Below are positions 28,687-37,247 of a DNA stretch of 64,000 bases, in pieces. Each line of letters opens with the position of its first letter. Within the stretch, counting starts at the first letter, position 1. The translations under genes and the position numbers were made by a program. The notes below the pieces were generated by a model. That model was not told the origin of the DNA and made no database searches. It worked only from the letters and a program-made list of their open reading frames with translations. This DNA is from Gammaproteobacteria bacterium (GTDB lineage: Bacteria > Pseudomonadota > Gammaproteobacteria > Pseudomonadales > Halieaceae), in assembly GCA_030427085.1 (NCBI GenBank), contig JAUHXH010000001.1:558001-622000 (forward strand). Reading direction: 5' to 3'.

Positions 28687-29280
28687 TTAATCTCCTAGCC
28701 GCGCAATGATTAACGCGCGCAATTCCGCTTCATAGTGTTGACAGGCCTCATCATAGACCGCCTGATCGAACATGCGAGACAGCGTTGGTTGCGATACAGC
28801 AAAGTAGTGTGCAGCCCCCAGAAACTGATACACCAGCGCCAGCGCCTGACCGCGGCTGATGTCAGCCTGAGATTTAATCGCGAGGACGCATTCAACCAGC
28901 GAGTCAAGCCAGGGCTGCAAATACCAGTTGGCCGCGCTGCTGGCTCGCTGCTCATTGTCCAGCAATTCGCGCATGATAAGGCGCGCGGCATCCTGATCGC
29001 CCATTTGCATGCGGTATTGGCTCAGCACCCGTTCTGTAAGGTCGGCTATCGGATCGAGTTCGCTATTTGACGGCGTCGAACTCTCTGCCATTAGCTCGTT
29101 CGAGATTCGCTGCAGAACCTCACCGTACAACTTTTCCTTACTACCAAAATGATGCAGCAGGGCCTGTTTGGTCAGGCCCATCTGTTGCGCGATGGCGGCA
29201 ATACTAACGCCATAAAAACCCTTTTCTGCAAAGAGTTTTTGGGCGGTGCGTATGAACTGGTCACGTGTGCTGGTAGTCAT
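28687..29280 (-). CDS. TetR/AcrR family transcriptional regulator
   Basis: The 197-residue repressor has the N-terminal TetR helix-turn-helix (RDQFIRTAQKLFAEKGFYGVSIAAIAQQMGLTKQALLHHFGSKEKLYGEVL) and a C-terminal ligand/dimer domain. It is divergent from the Rieske oxygenase. Two palindromic sites lie between them, one inside the spacer of the oxygenase promoter, the typical arrangement for TetR repression and autoregulation. The ligand is presumably the oxygenase substrate or a related compound. Confidence 0.93.
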   Translation of the reverse strand: MTTSTRDQFIRTAQKLFAEKGFYGVSIAAIAQQMGLTKQALLHHFGSKEKLYGEVLQRISNELMAESSTPSNSELDPIADLTERVLSQYRMQMGDQDAARLIMRELLDNEQRASSAANWYLQPWLDSLVECVLAIKSQADISRGQALALVYQFLGAAHYFAVSQPTLSRMFDQAVYDEACQHYEAELRALIIARLGD

Positions 29281-29320
29281 GGTTGGGTCTCAAAGTCAGG
29301 CGCTCAGTGTAACCCAGGGC

Positions 29321-29373
29321 TTGACACCTTACCACTCGGTAAGTATTCTCGGATCCACTTACCGAATGGTAGG
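29321..29373 (+). promoter_or_regulatory. Sigma70 promoter of the Rieske gene with two TetR-type operators
   Basis: TTGACA (29321-29326) and TATTCT (29344-29349) are separated by exactly 17 bp. The spacer contains CTTACC ACTC GGTAAG (29328-29343), a perfect 6-bp inverted repeat. A second copy, CTTACC GAAT GGTAGG (29358-29373), with one mismatch, covers the expected transcription start 30 bp downstream. Binding would block polymerase on the oxygenase gene. The divergent tetR promoter probably overlaps the first site (TACACT as its -10, read leftward). Confidence 0.85.
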
Positions 29374-29397
29374 TGCACTGAGTGAGGGAACCCGACG

Positions 29398-30537
29398 ATG
29401 GACAAAAGCACCCAAATCACCCTGCTGGATGAACTGGTTAATCTGCATGCGAGCAAATCACCGTACCTCGACGAGCGGTGGGAGCAGATCGATTGTGAGC
29501 GATACCTGTCCCAGGAACGCTTTACGCGGGAGCAGGCACGCATTCATCGCGGATTACCTCAAATCGTTGCTCACAGTTCGGACCTCCCCGAGCCAGGCGC
29601 TTTCAAAACCCTGAATTTTGGTGGTGTGCCTTTGCTACTGACCCGAGGCGAAGAGGGGCAGGCAAGGGCGTTTTATAACGTGTGCCGGCATCGGGGGGCA
29701 GAACTGGTACCAGAAGAGTCTGGCTGCAAACACCGCTTTAGCTGCCCGTACCATGCCTGGACCTGGGACAATGCCGGCAAACTGATTGCCGTCCCCCACG
29801 AAAAGACCGGCTTCCCCGGACTGGATCGCAGTACACATGGTCTGCATACCGTGCTCTGTGAAGAATATGCCGGCTGGGTGTGGATCGATTTGTCCAGGGA
29901 AGCGAATAACATCGATATTGCCCGCTATCTCGGTGAAATGTCCGGCGAGATAGCCGCAATGTCAGCAGGCGAGCACGTCGTGTTCGACAGCACAACCATG
30001 GACATCCCCGCCAACTGGAAGTTACTGGTGGAAGGGGGGCTCGAGGCCTATCACTTCCGCGTGGCACATCGAAATACCATCGCGCCCTTGTTTCTGGACA
30101 ACCTGTCGTCCTACCAGTGTTTTGGTCGCCACACGCGCTCGATACTGCCGCGCAGTACCTTGCCTGAGCTGCGTGAGCAACCGCAGAGCAATTGGCGCAT
30201 GGGCGAGCACGCCAATGTGCTGTACAGCTTGTTCCCAGGCTCACAGTTCCTGGTTCAGGAGGATCACTTTGTGTGGATTCAGGGGATTGCGCTATCGCCT
30301 GGTAAAACACGACTGAAGCTGTCGACGATGATTCCAACTAAAGAGAACACGCCAGAGCGTCAGGCCTATTGGGCCCGCAACCACGAATTAACCCTGATTA
30401 CCTTGAAAGAAGATTTCGATCTGGCCGAAGGCATACAGCGGGGGCTGGAAAGTGGCGCAAATACCCACCTGAATTTTGGGCGGTTCGAAGGCGCGCTAGC
30501 AGCTTTCAACGCCTTCGTGGACGACGCGATTGCCTGA
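29398..30537 (+). CDS. Rieske non-haem iron oxygenase, catalytic alpha subunit
   Basis: The 379-residue protein has a Rieske [2Fe-2S] site (C96-x-H98 in CRHRG and C116-x2-H119 in CPYHAW) and a catalytic domain with mononuclear iron ligands in LEAYHFRVAH (H219, H224) and a carboxylate later in the LKEDFDLAEGIQRG segment. The bridging residue before YH is Glu216 rather than the usual Asp, as in carnitine monooxygenase and related N-demethylating oxygenases. No reductase or ferredoxin gene is adjacent. Expression is probably controlled by the divergent TetR. The substrate is unknown; a quaternary-amine or aromatic compound is possible. Confidence 0.9.
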   Translation: MDKSTQITLLDELVNLHASKSPYLDERWEQIDCERYLSQERFTREQARIHRGLPQIVAHSSDLPEPGAFKTLNFGGVPLLLTRGEEGQARAFYNVCRHRGAELVPEESGCKHRFSCPYHAWTWDNAGKLIAVPHEKTGFPGLDRSTHGLHTVLCEEYAGWVWIDLSREANNIDIARYLGEMSGEIAAMSAGEHVVFDSTTMDIPANWKLLVEGGLEAYHFRVAHRNTIAPLFLDNLSSYQCFGRHTRSILPRSTLPELREQPQSNWRMGEHANVLYSLFPGSQFLVQEDHFVWIQGIALSPGKTRLKLSTMIPTKENTPERQAYWARNHELTLITLKEDFDLAEGIQRGLESGANTHLNFGRFEGALAAFNAFVDDAIA

Positions 30538-30548
30538 ACTCCAGCGGT

Positions 30549-31172
30549 TCAACTCTGCACGCCCGCAGCCCGGGCGACGAAGGACCAGATCTCATGTTGC
30601 ACTTCGGTAATCGGTGGCACCGGTTTGGTGTTGAGCGCGGTGCGGACGCCTTCTGTAACGCCGGCGAGAATCATCGACACCAACAGTAGCGGGTTGTACG
30701 ACGCGCTGATTTCACCTGCATTCTGGGCCTGGGCAATATTTTTCGCGCCCAACTCATGCAAGCGAATTGCCCGCGTGGCTTCTTCGGCGACGAGTGAGGG
30801 CTCCGTGCGCAACCGCGTTGCCACGATCAGAGCGACGGGATCGCGGTAAAAAAATTCAACCATGGCAAAAACTCTGGCCCGCTCGCGCTCCGCCCAGGTC
30901 TCACCCTCAAACGGAATGGCGGTCACGTGGTCATCCATTGCAGCGTAGAACGTATGCACCAAGGCCTTGATCAGGCCGGCCTTGTTGCCGAAGTGGTAGT
31001 AGGTCAAACCGTCCGACACACCCGCGCGCTTGGCCACCTTGGCCAACTCCAACTCGCCGTCACCCTTGATCAATTCTGCGCGGGCGGCGTCCAGAAGTTG
31101 GTCCCGCGTTGCCTTCCTGGCCGGTTTCTTAGTGCTACTTTTCGTCTGCTTTTTTGTCGCGGGCGAGGCCAT
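30549..31172 (-). CDS. TetR/AcrR family transcriptional regulator
   Basis: The 207-residue protein begins with a Lys/Thr-rich tail (KKQTKSSTKKPARKATR), then a TetR helix-turn-helix (LAKVAKRAGVSDGLTYYHFGNKAGLIKALV) and a C-terminal regulatory domain. The ATG two bases after the phyH stop is chosen over a TTG six bases earlier. It forms an operon with the PhyH gene and probably represses it through the 20-bp palindrome on their common promoter. Confidence 0.92.
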   Translation of the reverse strand: MASPATKKQTKSSTKKPARKATRDQLLDAARAELIKGDGELELAKVAKRAGVSDGLTYYHFGNKAGLIKALVHTFYAAMDDHVTAIPFEGETWAERERARVFAMVEFFYRDPVALIVATRLRTEPSLVAEEATRAIRLHELGAKNIAQAQNAGEISASYNPLLLVSMILAGVTEGVRTALNTKPVPPITEVQHEIWSFVARAAGVQS

Positions 31173-31174
31173 GG

Positions 31175-32023
31175 TCAAATATCCTCGAGAAGACGTTTGG
31201 GATGCATGCCGTTAACCATGCCGATGAAAGGCGGGTGGATCGAGTAGCCCAACATGCGCCTGATGTCTTCGGACACTTCCTTGACCACGGGCAGCGGCGT
31301 GCCCAAAAAATAATTTTCCTGTGTTCGCACCCACGGTTCGCAGTATTGGCAGGTAACGGCGAGTCGATCGCTGGTAGATCGATTAGCCCCGCCACCGTGC
31401 CAGAACGTGCCTGGGTAAAAAATGACAGAGCCCGCCGGCATTACCGCGGGGCGAGCTTCCTCCCGCATTGGCTGCCGGTCGTCACCCCAGCGATGGGAAC
31501 CGGGCACGATTGCGGTGGCTCCATTGGTTTCAGTAAAGTCGTCAAGGGCCCATACGGTTGCCGCACCCAGGGGAGGGCGGGGGCGTGGCACGGGATAAAA
31601 GCTGTCATCGGTGTGCAAGGCCTGCTCCGATTCGCCGGGCAGAATGTTGATGATCTGCAATTGGGATAAGAGGTAGTTGGGCTGGAAAATTTCATCCAGC
31701 AAGGCCAGTATCCGCGGGTGGTCCACCAGACGATCAAGCCCCCGAGTCTTGGCTAATACCGCGTATACACGCTGTGTTCTGGTGCCCTCGAAGTCATTGC
31801 GACCAACTTCCTTGAGCAGGGGGGCAGCGGCAGCTCGAATGCTCTCCAACTCCTGTTCAGACAGCAGGTTTTCGATCACCACATAGCCTCTTTCCTCGAT
31901 CGAGGCCAGGTCCGCTGCCACTGTCTCGCGTGGAACCCGGGCGGCAGCCTCGCTGGTGGTCCGGCGGTACTTTCCCGCCAGGTCGGATTTAAAGTATTTA
32001 CCCGTGGCAACGTCTGATGACAT
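31175..32023 (-). CDS. Phytanoyl-CoA dioxygenase (PhyH) family protein
   Basis: A 282-residue Fe(II)/2-oxoglutarate-dependent dioxygenase. The HxD pair is in ALHTDDSFYP, the distal His in YPGTFWHGGGANRS, and the 2-oxoglutarate Arg probably in NRSTSDRLAV. PhyH-family enzymes hydroxylate branched acyl-CoAs and many secondary metabolites; the substrate here is unknown. The chosen ATG has AGGAATAGTGAT in front; an in-frame start eleven codons upstream would lie within the operator and is rejected. It is followed directly by the tetR gene. Confidence 0.9.
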   Translation of the reverse strand: MSSDVATGKYFKSDLAGKYRRTTSEAAARVPRETVAADLASIEERGYVVIENLLSEQELESIRAAAAPLLKEVGRNDFEGTRTQRVYAVLAKTRGLDRLVDHPRILALLDEIFQPNYLLSQLQIINILPGESEQALHTDDSFYPVPRPRPPLGAATVWALDDFTETNGATAIVPGSHRWGDDRQPMREEARPAVMPAGSVIFYPGTFWHGGGANRSTSDRLAVTCQYCEPWVRTQENYFLGTPLPVVKEVSEDIRRMLGYSIHPPFIGMVNGMHPKRLLEDI

Positions 32024-32041
32024 ATCACTATTCCTGATATA

Positions 32042-32088
32042 TTGAGTTGAGCTCAACTCAAATTAGTCGATGTTCAAGCGGACGTCAA
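32042..32088 (-). promoter_or_regulatory. phyH-tetR promoter with perfect 20-bp palindromic operator
   Basis: On the minus strand TTGACG (32088-32083) and TAATTT (32065-32060) are separated by 17 bp, a good sigma70 promoter. Immediately at the -10 and the expected start lies TTGAGTTGAGCTCAACTCAA (32042-32061), a perfect 20-bp palindrome. The TetR encoded as second gene of this operon is the natural candidate to bind it. Confidence 0.83.
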
Positions 32089-32202
32089 GGTTCCAAAAAT
32101 GCAGGGGTGGTGTCGATCGGCGACGATTGCGTACAGATGCTACGGTGATAGGGTAGGGGGGATTGATCCAAGTTGAACGACAAACGAGAAATTTCGACAA
32201 TC

Positions 32203-32826
32203 ATGGAGAGTCAGCAAAATCGTGTGCTTATCCTGTACGCCCACCCTTCGAGTGCGCGATCGGAAGTGAACTCGCCCTTGCTGCAGGCCTCAAGAGGGCG
32301 TGAGGCCGTCACGCTAGTGGATCTCTACGGCGAATACCCCGATTACCGCATCTCAATTGACCGCGAACAACAGCGGCTTCGCGAGCACGATGTGATCGTA
32401 TTCATGTTTCCGTTGTACTGGTATTCCACGCCCTCGATCCTGAAGGAATGGCAGGACCTGGTGCTGGAGTACGGCTTTGCATACGGTACCGAAGGGACCG
32501 CGTTACACGGCAAAACCTTTTTTTGTGCACTGTCAGCCGGGGGCGCAGAGAAGGCCTATCACGCCGAGGGCTACAACCACTTCACCATCCGGGAACTCTT
32601 GCAACCGCTGGAACAAACGGCTCGCCTGACGGGTATGGCTTACCTGCCACCTTTCGCTCTGTTTGGCTCCCGCACGGCGGTCGACGAGGGACGTTTGTCG
32701 GGACACATTGCCGATTGGGAGCGGCTTCTGGACGCCGTTATTGAGGGGCGTATCGACACGGATGACGCCGCCACCCTTTCCACACTTAATGACGATCTAT
32801 CCCGCGTGATTCGGAGCAAAGCATGA
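32203..32826 (+). CDS. KefF-like NAD(P)H:quinone oxidoreductase (flavodoxin fold)
   Basis: The 207-residue protein has the flavodoxin-like NQO/KefF pattern: VLILYAHPSSARSEVNSPLL, VTLVDLYGEYPDYRISID, the FMFPLYWYSTPSILKEWQDLVLEYGFAYG block and a GKTFFCALSAGG strand. KefF proteins dock on KefC, activate glutathione-gated potassium efflux, and reduce electrophilic quinones. The kefC-like gene overlaps by four bases (ATGA), which supports that pairing. The start is uncertain: an in-frame TTG ten codons upstream exists, and neither has a strong ribosome site. Confidence 0.88.
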   Translation: MESQQNRVLILYAHPSSARSEVNSPLLQASRGREAVTLVDLYGEYPDYRISIDREQQRLREHDVIVFMFPLYWYSTPSILKEWQDLVLEYGFAYGTEGTALHGKTFFCALSAGGAEKAYHAEGYNHFTIRELLQPLEQTARLTGMAYLPPFALFGSRTAVDEGRLSGHIADWERLLDAVIEGRIDTDDAATLSTLNDDLSRVIRSKA

Positions 32827-34733
32827 CCGCATACTTTGTGCAGGCCTTTATCTATCTTTGCGCGGCAGTTATTGCGGTTCCACTGGCCAGGAAATTAGGC
32901 TTGGGGTCTGTGCTGGGTTACCTGGTGGCAGGTGTGGTCATCGGGCCAGTGACGGGCTTGGTCGGTCAGGAAACAGTGGCCATCCAGCACTTCGCTGAGT
33001 TTGGTGTAGTGATGATGCTGTTCCTGGTAGGCCTTGAACTGGAGCCACGATCGCTCTGGCAAATGCGCAATCGACTACTGGGGCTGGGTGGCCTGCAAAT
33101 GGCTTTGACCACTGCCGCATTTGCCGGTATTAGTTTGCTCGCCGGCTTGGGGTGGACCGTCGCACTGGCCGTTGGCCTGATTCTATCGTTGTCCTCAACC
33201 GCTATTGTGTTGCAGACATTGGGTGAAAAGGGTCTGACCAAAACCGAGGGTGGCCAAAGTTCCTTCTCAGTCCTGCTGTTTCAGGATATTGCCGTGATCC
33301 CCATTCTGGCACTGATGCCACTACTGGCATTGCCGGAGCTATTGGACCAATCACAGGCATTGTCGACAGGCGCTGATCATCACGAAGAACTTAGCCTGGT
33401 AGCTGGCCTGGCGCCATGGGCACATGCGGCGGTGGTAGTTGCCGCGGTGGCTGGGCTAGTCGTGGGCGGGCACTTCGTCAGCCGCCCAATGTTCAGGTAC
33501 GTAGCCGCATCCGGATTGCGGGAAGTGTTCACGGCGGCCGCGCTAATGCTTGTTATCGGTATCGCTGCGCTGATGAGTCTGGTCGGGTTGTCGCCTGCTC
33601 TGGGCACCTTCCTGGCGGGGGTAGTACTCGCCAGCAGTGAGTTCCGCCATGAACTGGAGGCCGACATTGAGCCCTTTAAAGGCTTGTTGCTCGGACTGTT
33701 CTTTATCACGGTAGGTGCCGGTATCAACTTCAATGTGTTGGCGGACAACCTCGAAACGGTTCTGCTCGCCACCGGCGGCCTGATGCTGGTCAAGGCCATC
33801 GTACTGTTACTACTGGCGCTTTTGTTCAAGCTGCAGGGAACCGACCGCTGGTTACTGACCCTGGGATTGGCACAGGCAGGTGAATTTGGTTTTGTGCTGT
33901 TGAGTTACGCCTCACAGCATTCGGTGCTACCTGGCCACCTCAGCCAATTGTTGGCATTGGTCGTTGGCCTGTCCATGTTCCTCACGCCGGTGCTCTTTAT
34001 CCTACTCGATAAGGTCATCGTGCCGCGCTATACCAAAACTGACCAAAGCGCGGCCTACGATGAGATCGGGGCATCCGGGCCAGTAATCATTGCGGGAATC
34101 GGACGATTTGGCCAAATCGTAAATCGTATGCTGGTAGCTCATGGCGTGGAAACTGTAGTGCTGGATTCCCAGTCGGGCCAGATCGAGAACATGCGCAAGC
34201 TCAATGTTCGTAGTTTTTTTGGCGACGCATCCCGCGCAGACTTGTTACACGCAGCCGGTATTGATGAGGCCAGTCTGCTGGTGATCGCGATTGATGACAG
34301 GGGGCGCGCGGTGGATTTGGTTAAGCACGCCAGAGAAAACCATCCGAAGCTAAAAATCCTGGCACGGGCATTTGACCGTGGACACGGCTATGAACTTCGT
34401 CATGCGGGCGCCGACGTTATCCTCAGTGAAACGTATCACTCGGCGTTACAAATGGCGGGGGAAGCTCTGCGCGGACTCGGTGTACATCCCTTCACCGCCG
34501 AGCAAATGAAGTATGCCTTTGTAGAAACAGAACAGGCAGAGAACGAAAAACTCTACCAAAGCTGGTTGCATGAGGAGGAGGGCAGGGCCTTTACGCAGCA
34601 TTATCGAGAGTTGTTTATGAAACTGGAGGCGCTCCTTGCCGATGCGATGCAGAGCGACCGTACTGACAGGCACTCCGGTGCCGAACGAGGGTGGACCCCG
34701 CCACCTAAGGGTTATACCGAGGACTTCCAATGA
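32823..34733 (+). CDS. KefC-type glutathione-gated K+/H+ antiporter (CPA2 family)
   Basis: The 636-residue protein has about 12 membrane segments (residues 5-400) including the QDIAVIPILALMPLL helix, and a cytoplasmic RCK/TrkA-N domain with the NAD/glutathione-binding fold VIIAGIGRFGQIVNRML (about 420-440). The LSSTAIVLQTLGEKG region is typical of Kef antiporters. In other bacteria, glutathione adducts open these systems and acidify the cytoplasm to protect against electrophiles. It overlaps the genes on both sides by four bases, so KefF, KefC and the dehalogenase are translated together. Confidence 0.93.
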   Translation: MTAYFVQAFIYLCAAVIAVPLARKLGLGSVLGYLVAGVVIGPVTGLVGQETVAIQHFAEFGVVMMLFLVGLELEPRSLWQMRNRLLGLGGLQMALTTAAFAGISLLAGLGWTVALAVGLILSLSSTAIVLQTLGEKGLTKTEGGQSSFSVLLFQDIAVIPILALMPLLALPELLDQSQALSTGADHHEELSLVAGLAPWAHAAVVVAAVAGLVVGGHFVSRPMFRYVAASGLREVFTAAALMLVIGIAALMSLVGLSPALGTFLAGVVLASSEFRHELEADIEPFKGLLLGLFFITVGAGINFNVLADNLETVLLATGGLMLVKAIVLLLLALLFKLQGTDRWLLTLGLAQAGEFGFVLLSYASQHSVLPGHLSQLLALVVGLSMFLTPVLFILLDKVIVPRYTKTDQSAAYDEIGASGPVIIAGIGRFGQIVNRMLVAHGVETVVLDSQSGQIENMRKLNVRSFFGDASRADLLHAAGIDEASLLVIAIDDRGRAVDLVKHARENHPKLKILARAFDRGHGYELRHAGADVILSETYHSALQMAGEALRGLGVHPFTAEQMKYAFVETEQAENEKLYQSWLHEEEGRAFTQHYRELFMKLEALLADAMQSDRTDRHSGAERGWTPPPKGYTEDFQ

Positions 34734-35611
34734 TTTCTCCAGAAATGCCTTACGAAAAAAAGTTTATAGAAGTAGAAGGCAAGCAGATTGCCTATGTGGA
34801 CGCCGGTGCAGGTGACCCCGTTGTATTGCTGCACGGTAACCCCACTTCCTCCTACTTGTGGCGAAACGTAATCCCGGAATTGGAAAGCTCTGGCCGGGTG
34901 ATCGTGCCGGACCTGATCGGGCAGGGAGATTCCGAAAAGTTACCGGCCAGCGATGGTCCTGATCGCTATGGCTTTCTGGTGGCTTACAAGTACCTTGAAG
35001 GATTGCTGGCCAAACTCGGACTGAAAGAGAAAGTTACATTGGTTATCCATGACTGGGGTAGCGGCCTTGGCTTCCACTGGGCGAAAAACCACCCGAACGC
35101 CGTGAAAGGTATCGCTTACATGGAGGCGATAGTCTGCCCTGTCACCTGGGATGCGTGGCCAGAGCAGGCCAAGGGAATTTTTCAAGGCTTTCGATCGCCA
35201 AAGGGGGAAGACCTGATACTCAATCGGAATATGTTTATCGAAGCAGTGCTACCTAATTCAGTGCTGCGTGGCCTCAGCGAGGCAGAGATGGAACACTACC
35301 GGAAACCCTTCCTTGAGCCTGAAAATCGACAGGTCACCCTGAACTGGCCACGGCATATCCCCATTGATGGCGAGCCGGAAGCGATGGCCAAGCTTGTTGG
35401 CGACTATGCAGCTTTCATGTCCGCCAGTGATATCCCCAAACTCTTTATCAACGCCGACCCTGGATCTATCCTCGTTGGACCCCAGCGAGAGTTCTGCCGC
35501 AGCTGGCCTAATCAGCAAGAAGTTACAGTAAAGGGCCTGCACTTCGTTCAGGAAGATTCCCCAGTGGAAATTGGTCAGGCCGTGGCAGCCTGGTTCTCTT
35601 CGCTGGACTGA
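34730..35611 (+). CDS. Haloalkane dehalogenase (subfamily II, LinB/DhaA type)
   Basis: The 293-residue alpha/beta hydrolase cleaves carbon-halogen bonds hydrolytically, giving alcohol, halide and a proton. The full catalytic pattern is visible: HGNPTSSYLWRN (halide-binding Asn37), HDWGSGLGF (nucleophile Asp108, halide-binding Trp109), YMEAIV (acid Glu132) and GLHFVQED (His271). This Asp-His-Glu plus Asn-Trp set is that of subfamily II. The start overlaps the stop of the kefC-like gene (ATGA), which places it firmly in the electrophile-response operon. Substrate range is unknown. Confidence 0.93.
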   Translation: MISPEMPYEKKFIEVEGKQIAYVDAGAGDPVVLLHGNPTSSYLWRNVIPELESSGRVIVPDLIGQGDSEKLPASDGPDRYGFLVAYKYLEGLLAKLGLKEKVTLVIHDWGSGLGFHWAKNHPNAVKGIAYMEAIVCPVTWDAWPEQAKGIFQGFRSPKGEDLILNRNMFIEAVLPNSVLRGLSEAEMEHYRKPFLEPENRQVTLNWPRHIPIDGEPEAMAKLVGDYAAFMSASDIPKLFINADPGSILVGPQREFCRSWPNQQEVTVKGLHFVQEDSPVEIGQAVAAWFSSLD

Positions 35612-35654
35612 CTTCAGCCCACATTAGCTATATCGGTTACCACAGGAGCAAGCC

Positions 35655-36566
35655 GTGAGTATCGAGTCAAAGGGTGTCGAACAGGATTGTGATTGCTCAG
35701 ACGGCACCGGTGCCGTTGAACAGATCATCCAGCCGCGAGATCGAGATTTGGGAGGGTTCTCGGTACGTCGTGTGTTACCTACAGCCCGGCAAAAGATGGT
35801 GGGTCCCTGGATCTTTTTTGACCACATGGGGCCGGCTACTTTTTCAGCTGGTGAGGGAATAAATGTCCGGCCGCACCCGCATATCAATCTGGCAACGGTG
35901 ACTTATCTGTTTGAAGGTGAAATTCTTCACCGGGATTCCCTGGGAAGCCTGCAAGCTATTCGTCCGGGGGATATCAACCTGATGGTGGCTGGCAAAGGTA
36001 TCGTTCATTCGGAGAGGGAGCGCCCCGAAGTCACCGCGCAGACTCATACGCTCCACGGCCTTCAGCTTTGGTTAGCGCTCCCGGAACGGCACGAGGAAAT
36101 CGAGCCCGCGTTTCACCACTATCCCGAAGCGGATATCCCGACGGTAATCGTCGATGAAGTTCCCGTGCGCGTAATGATGGGCACCGCCTTTGGCACAACA
36201 TCACCGGTGAAAACCTTTGCAGACACACTCTACGTCGAAGCGCACCTTCAGGCTGGACAGTGCATGACATTACCTGACGCCGAAGAGCGTGGTGTTTACG
36301 TTGCCAGTGGAGTGGTGAGTATCGATGACTGCCACGTGCCTGAGCATGGCATGGCGATTCTGCGCTCCGGGCCTTCGGTTTTGCGCGCAGAACAAGAGAG
36401 CCGAATAGGGATTATCGGTGGCGAAACGATGTCGAAGCGCTTCATTGAATGGAATTTCGTATCCAGTCGCAAAGAGCGCATCGAGCAAGCCAAGGAGGAT
36501 TGGAAGCAGCAGCGTTTCCCACTCGTTCCAGGAGACGAAGACGAGTACATTCCCCTGCCCGAGTAA
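35655..36566 (+). CDS. Pirin family protein (bicupin), first copy
   Basis: The 303-residue protein is a two-domain cupin. The N-terminal domain holds the metal ligands HPH (RPHPHINLATVTYLFEGEILHRDSLGS) and HxE (GKGIVHSERE), as in human pirin and the quercetinase YhhW. The start is GTG with AGGAGCAAGCC in front. It lies 43 bp after the dehalogenase and may share its transcript. It converges on the LysE gene. A second pirin is found near 48 kb; the two are clearly different in sequence. Confidence 0.92.
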   Translation: MSIESKGVEQDCDCSDGTGAVEQIIQPRDRDLGGFSVRRVLPTARQKMVGPWIFFDHMGPATFSAGEGINVRPHPHINLATVTYLFEGEILHRDSLGSLQAIRPGDINLMVAGKGIVHSERERPEVTAQTHTLHGLQLWLALPERHEEIEPAFHHYPEADIPTVIVDEVPVRVMMGTAFGTTSPVKTFADTLYVEAHLQAGQCMTLPDAEERGVYVASGVVSIDDCHVPEHGMAILRSGPSVLRAEQESRIGIIGGETMSKRFIEWNFVSSRKERIEQAKEDWKQQRFPLVPGDEDEYIPLPE

Positions 36567-36575
36567 TGGGGGGTA

Positions 36576-37175
36576 TTACGAGCCCAGGGAGAGCACTGGG
36601 TAGAGTGAAGCAACGAGAAGCGTTGCCATCGTCACGTTAAACGCGATCAAACGACGTGAACTGGTAAGCAGGCGGCGAAGTTGCTGCCCCATCAGCGTCC
36701 AGATGCTTATGCAGGGTAGATTGATGCTACCGAACACCCCTGCAACCAATATCACCGAGACTAAGCTCTGTGACGGCGAGTACACGCTTATCGCAGTCAA
36801 TGACATCGCCCAGGCCTTGGGGTTTACCCACTGGAATAAGGCCGCCTGCAGAAAGGTAAAGGGCTTTGCCGAGGACGTTTCGCCATAAGGGGCCGCGGCC
36901 GTTGCGATCTTCCATGCCAGGTACAGAAGATAGATGACGCTCAGCACTTTCAGAATCTGGTAGCTGGGCGGCCAGGCCTCAAACAAGCTCGCCAGGCCCA
37001 CGCCCACCAGAACGATCATCAGGGTAAATCCCAAGCCCACGCCCAACATGTGCGGGACGGTAGGGCGAAAGCCAAAGTTGGCCCCTGAGGCCATTAGCAT
37101 CAGATTGTTGGGGCCGGGTGTCAGGGACGACACCAGGGCAAAGAGCGCGAGGCCGGTGAGTAGTTCGTAAATCAT
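36576..37175 (-). CDS. LysE/RhtB family amino-acid exporter
   Basis: A 199-residue inner-membrane protein with about six hydrophobic segments. The LysE signature SSLTPGPNNLMLMASGANFGFRPTVPHMLGVGLGF is at the N-terminus and WVNPKAWAMSLTA follows. Family members export basic or neutral amino acids. It is divergent from an Lrp/AsnC-family gene across 72 bp, the usual LysE-regulator arrangement. Confidence 0.92.
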   Translation of the reverse strand: MIYELLTGLALFALVSSLTPGPNNLMLMASGANFGFRPTVPHMLGVGLGFTLMIVLVGVGLASLFEAWPPSYQILKVLSVIYLLYLAWKIATAAAPYGETSSAKPFTFLQAALFQWVNPKAWAMSLTAISVYSPSQSLVSVILVAGVFGSINLPCISIWTLMGQQLRRLLTSSRRLIAFNVTMATLLVASLYPVLSLGS

Positions 37176-37247
37176 GGCGCAATTATGGGGGATTTGTGGC
37201 GCAAGGTGCTTGCAAAGTCGTGCTTCCAGCGTCTATTTTTGCAATAT

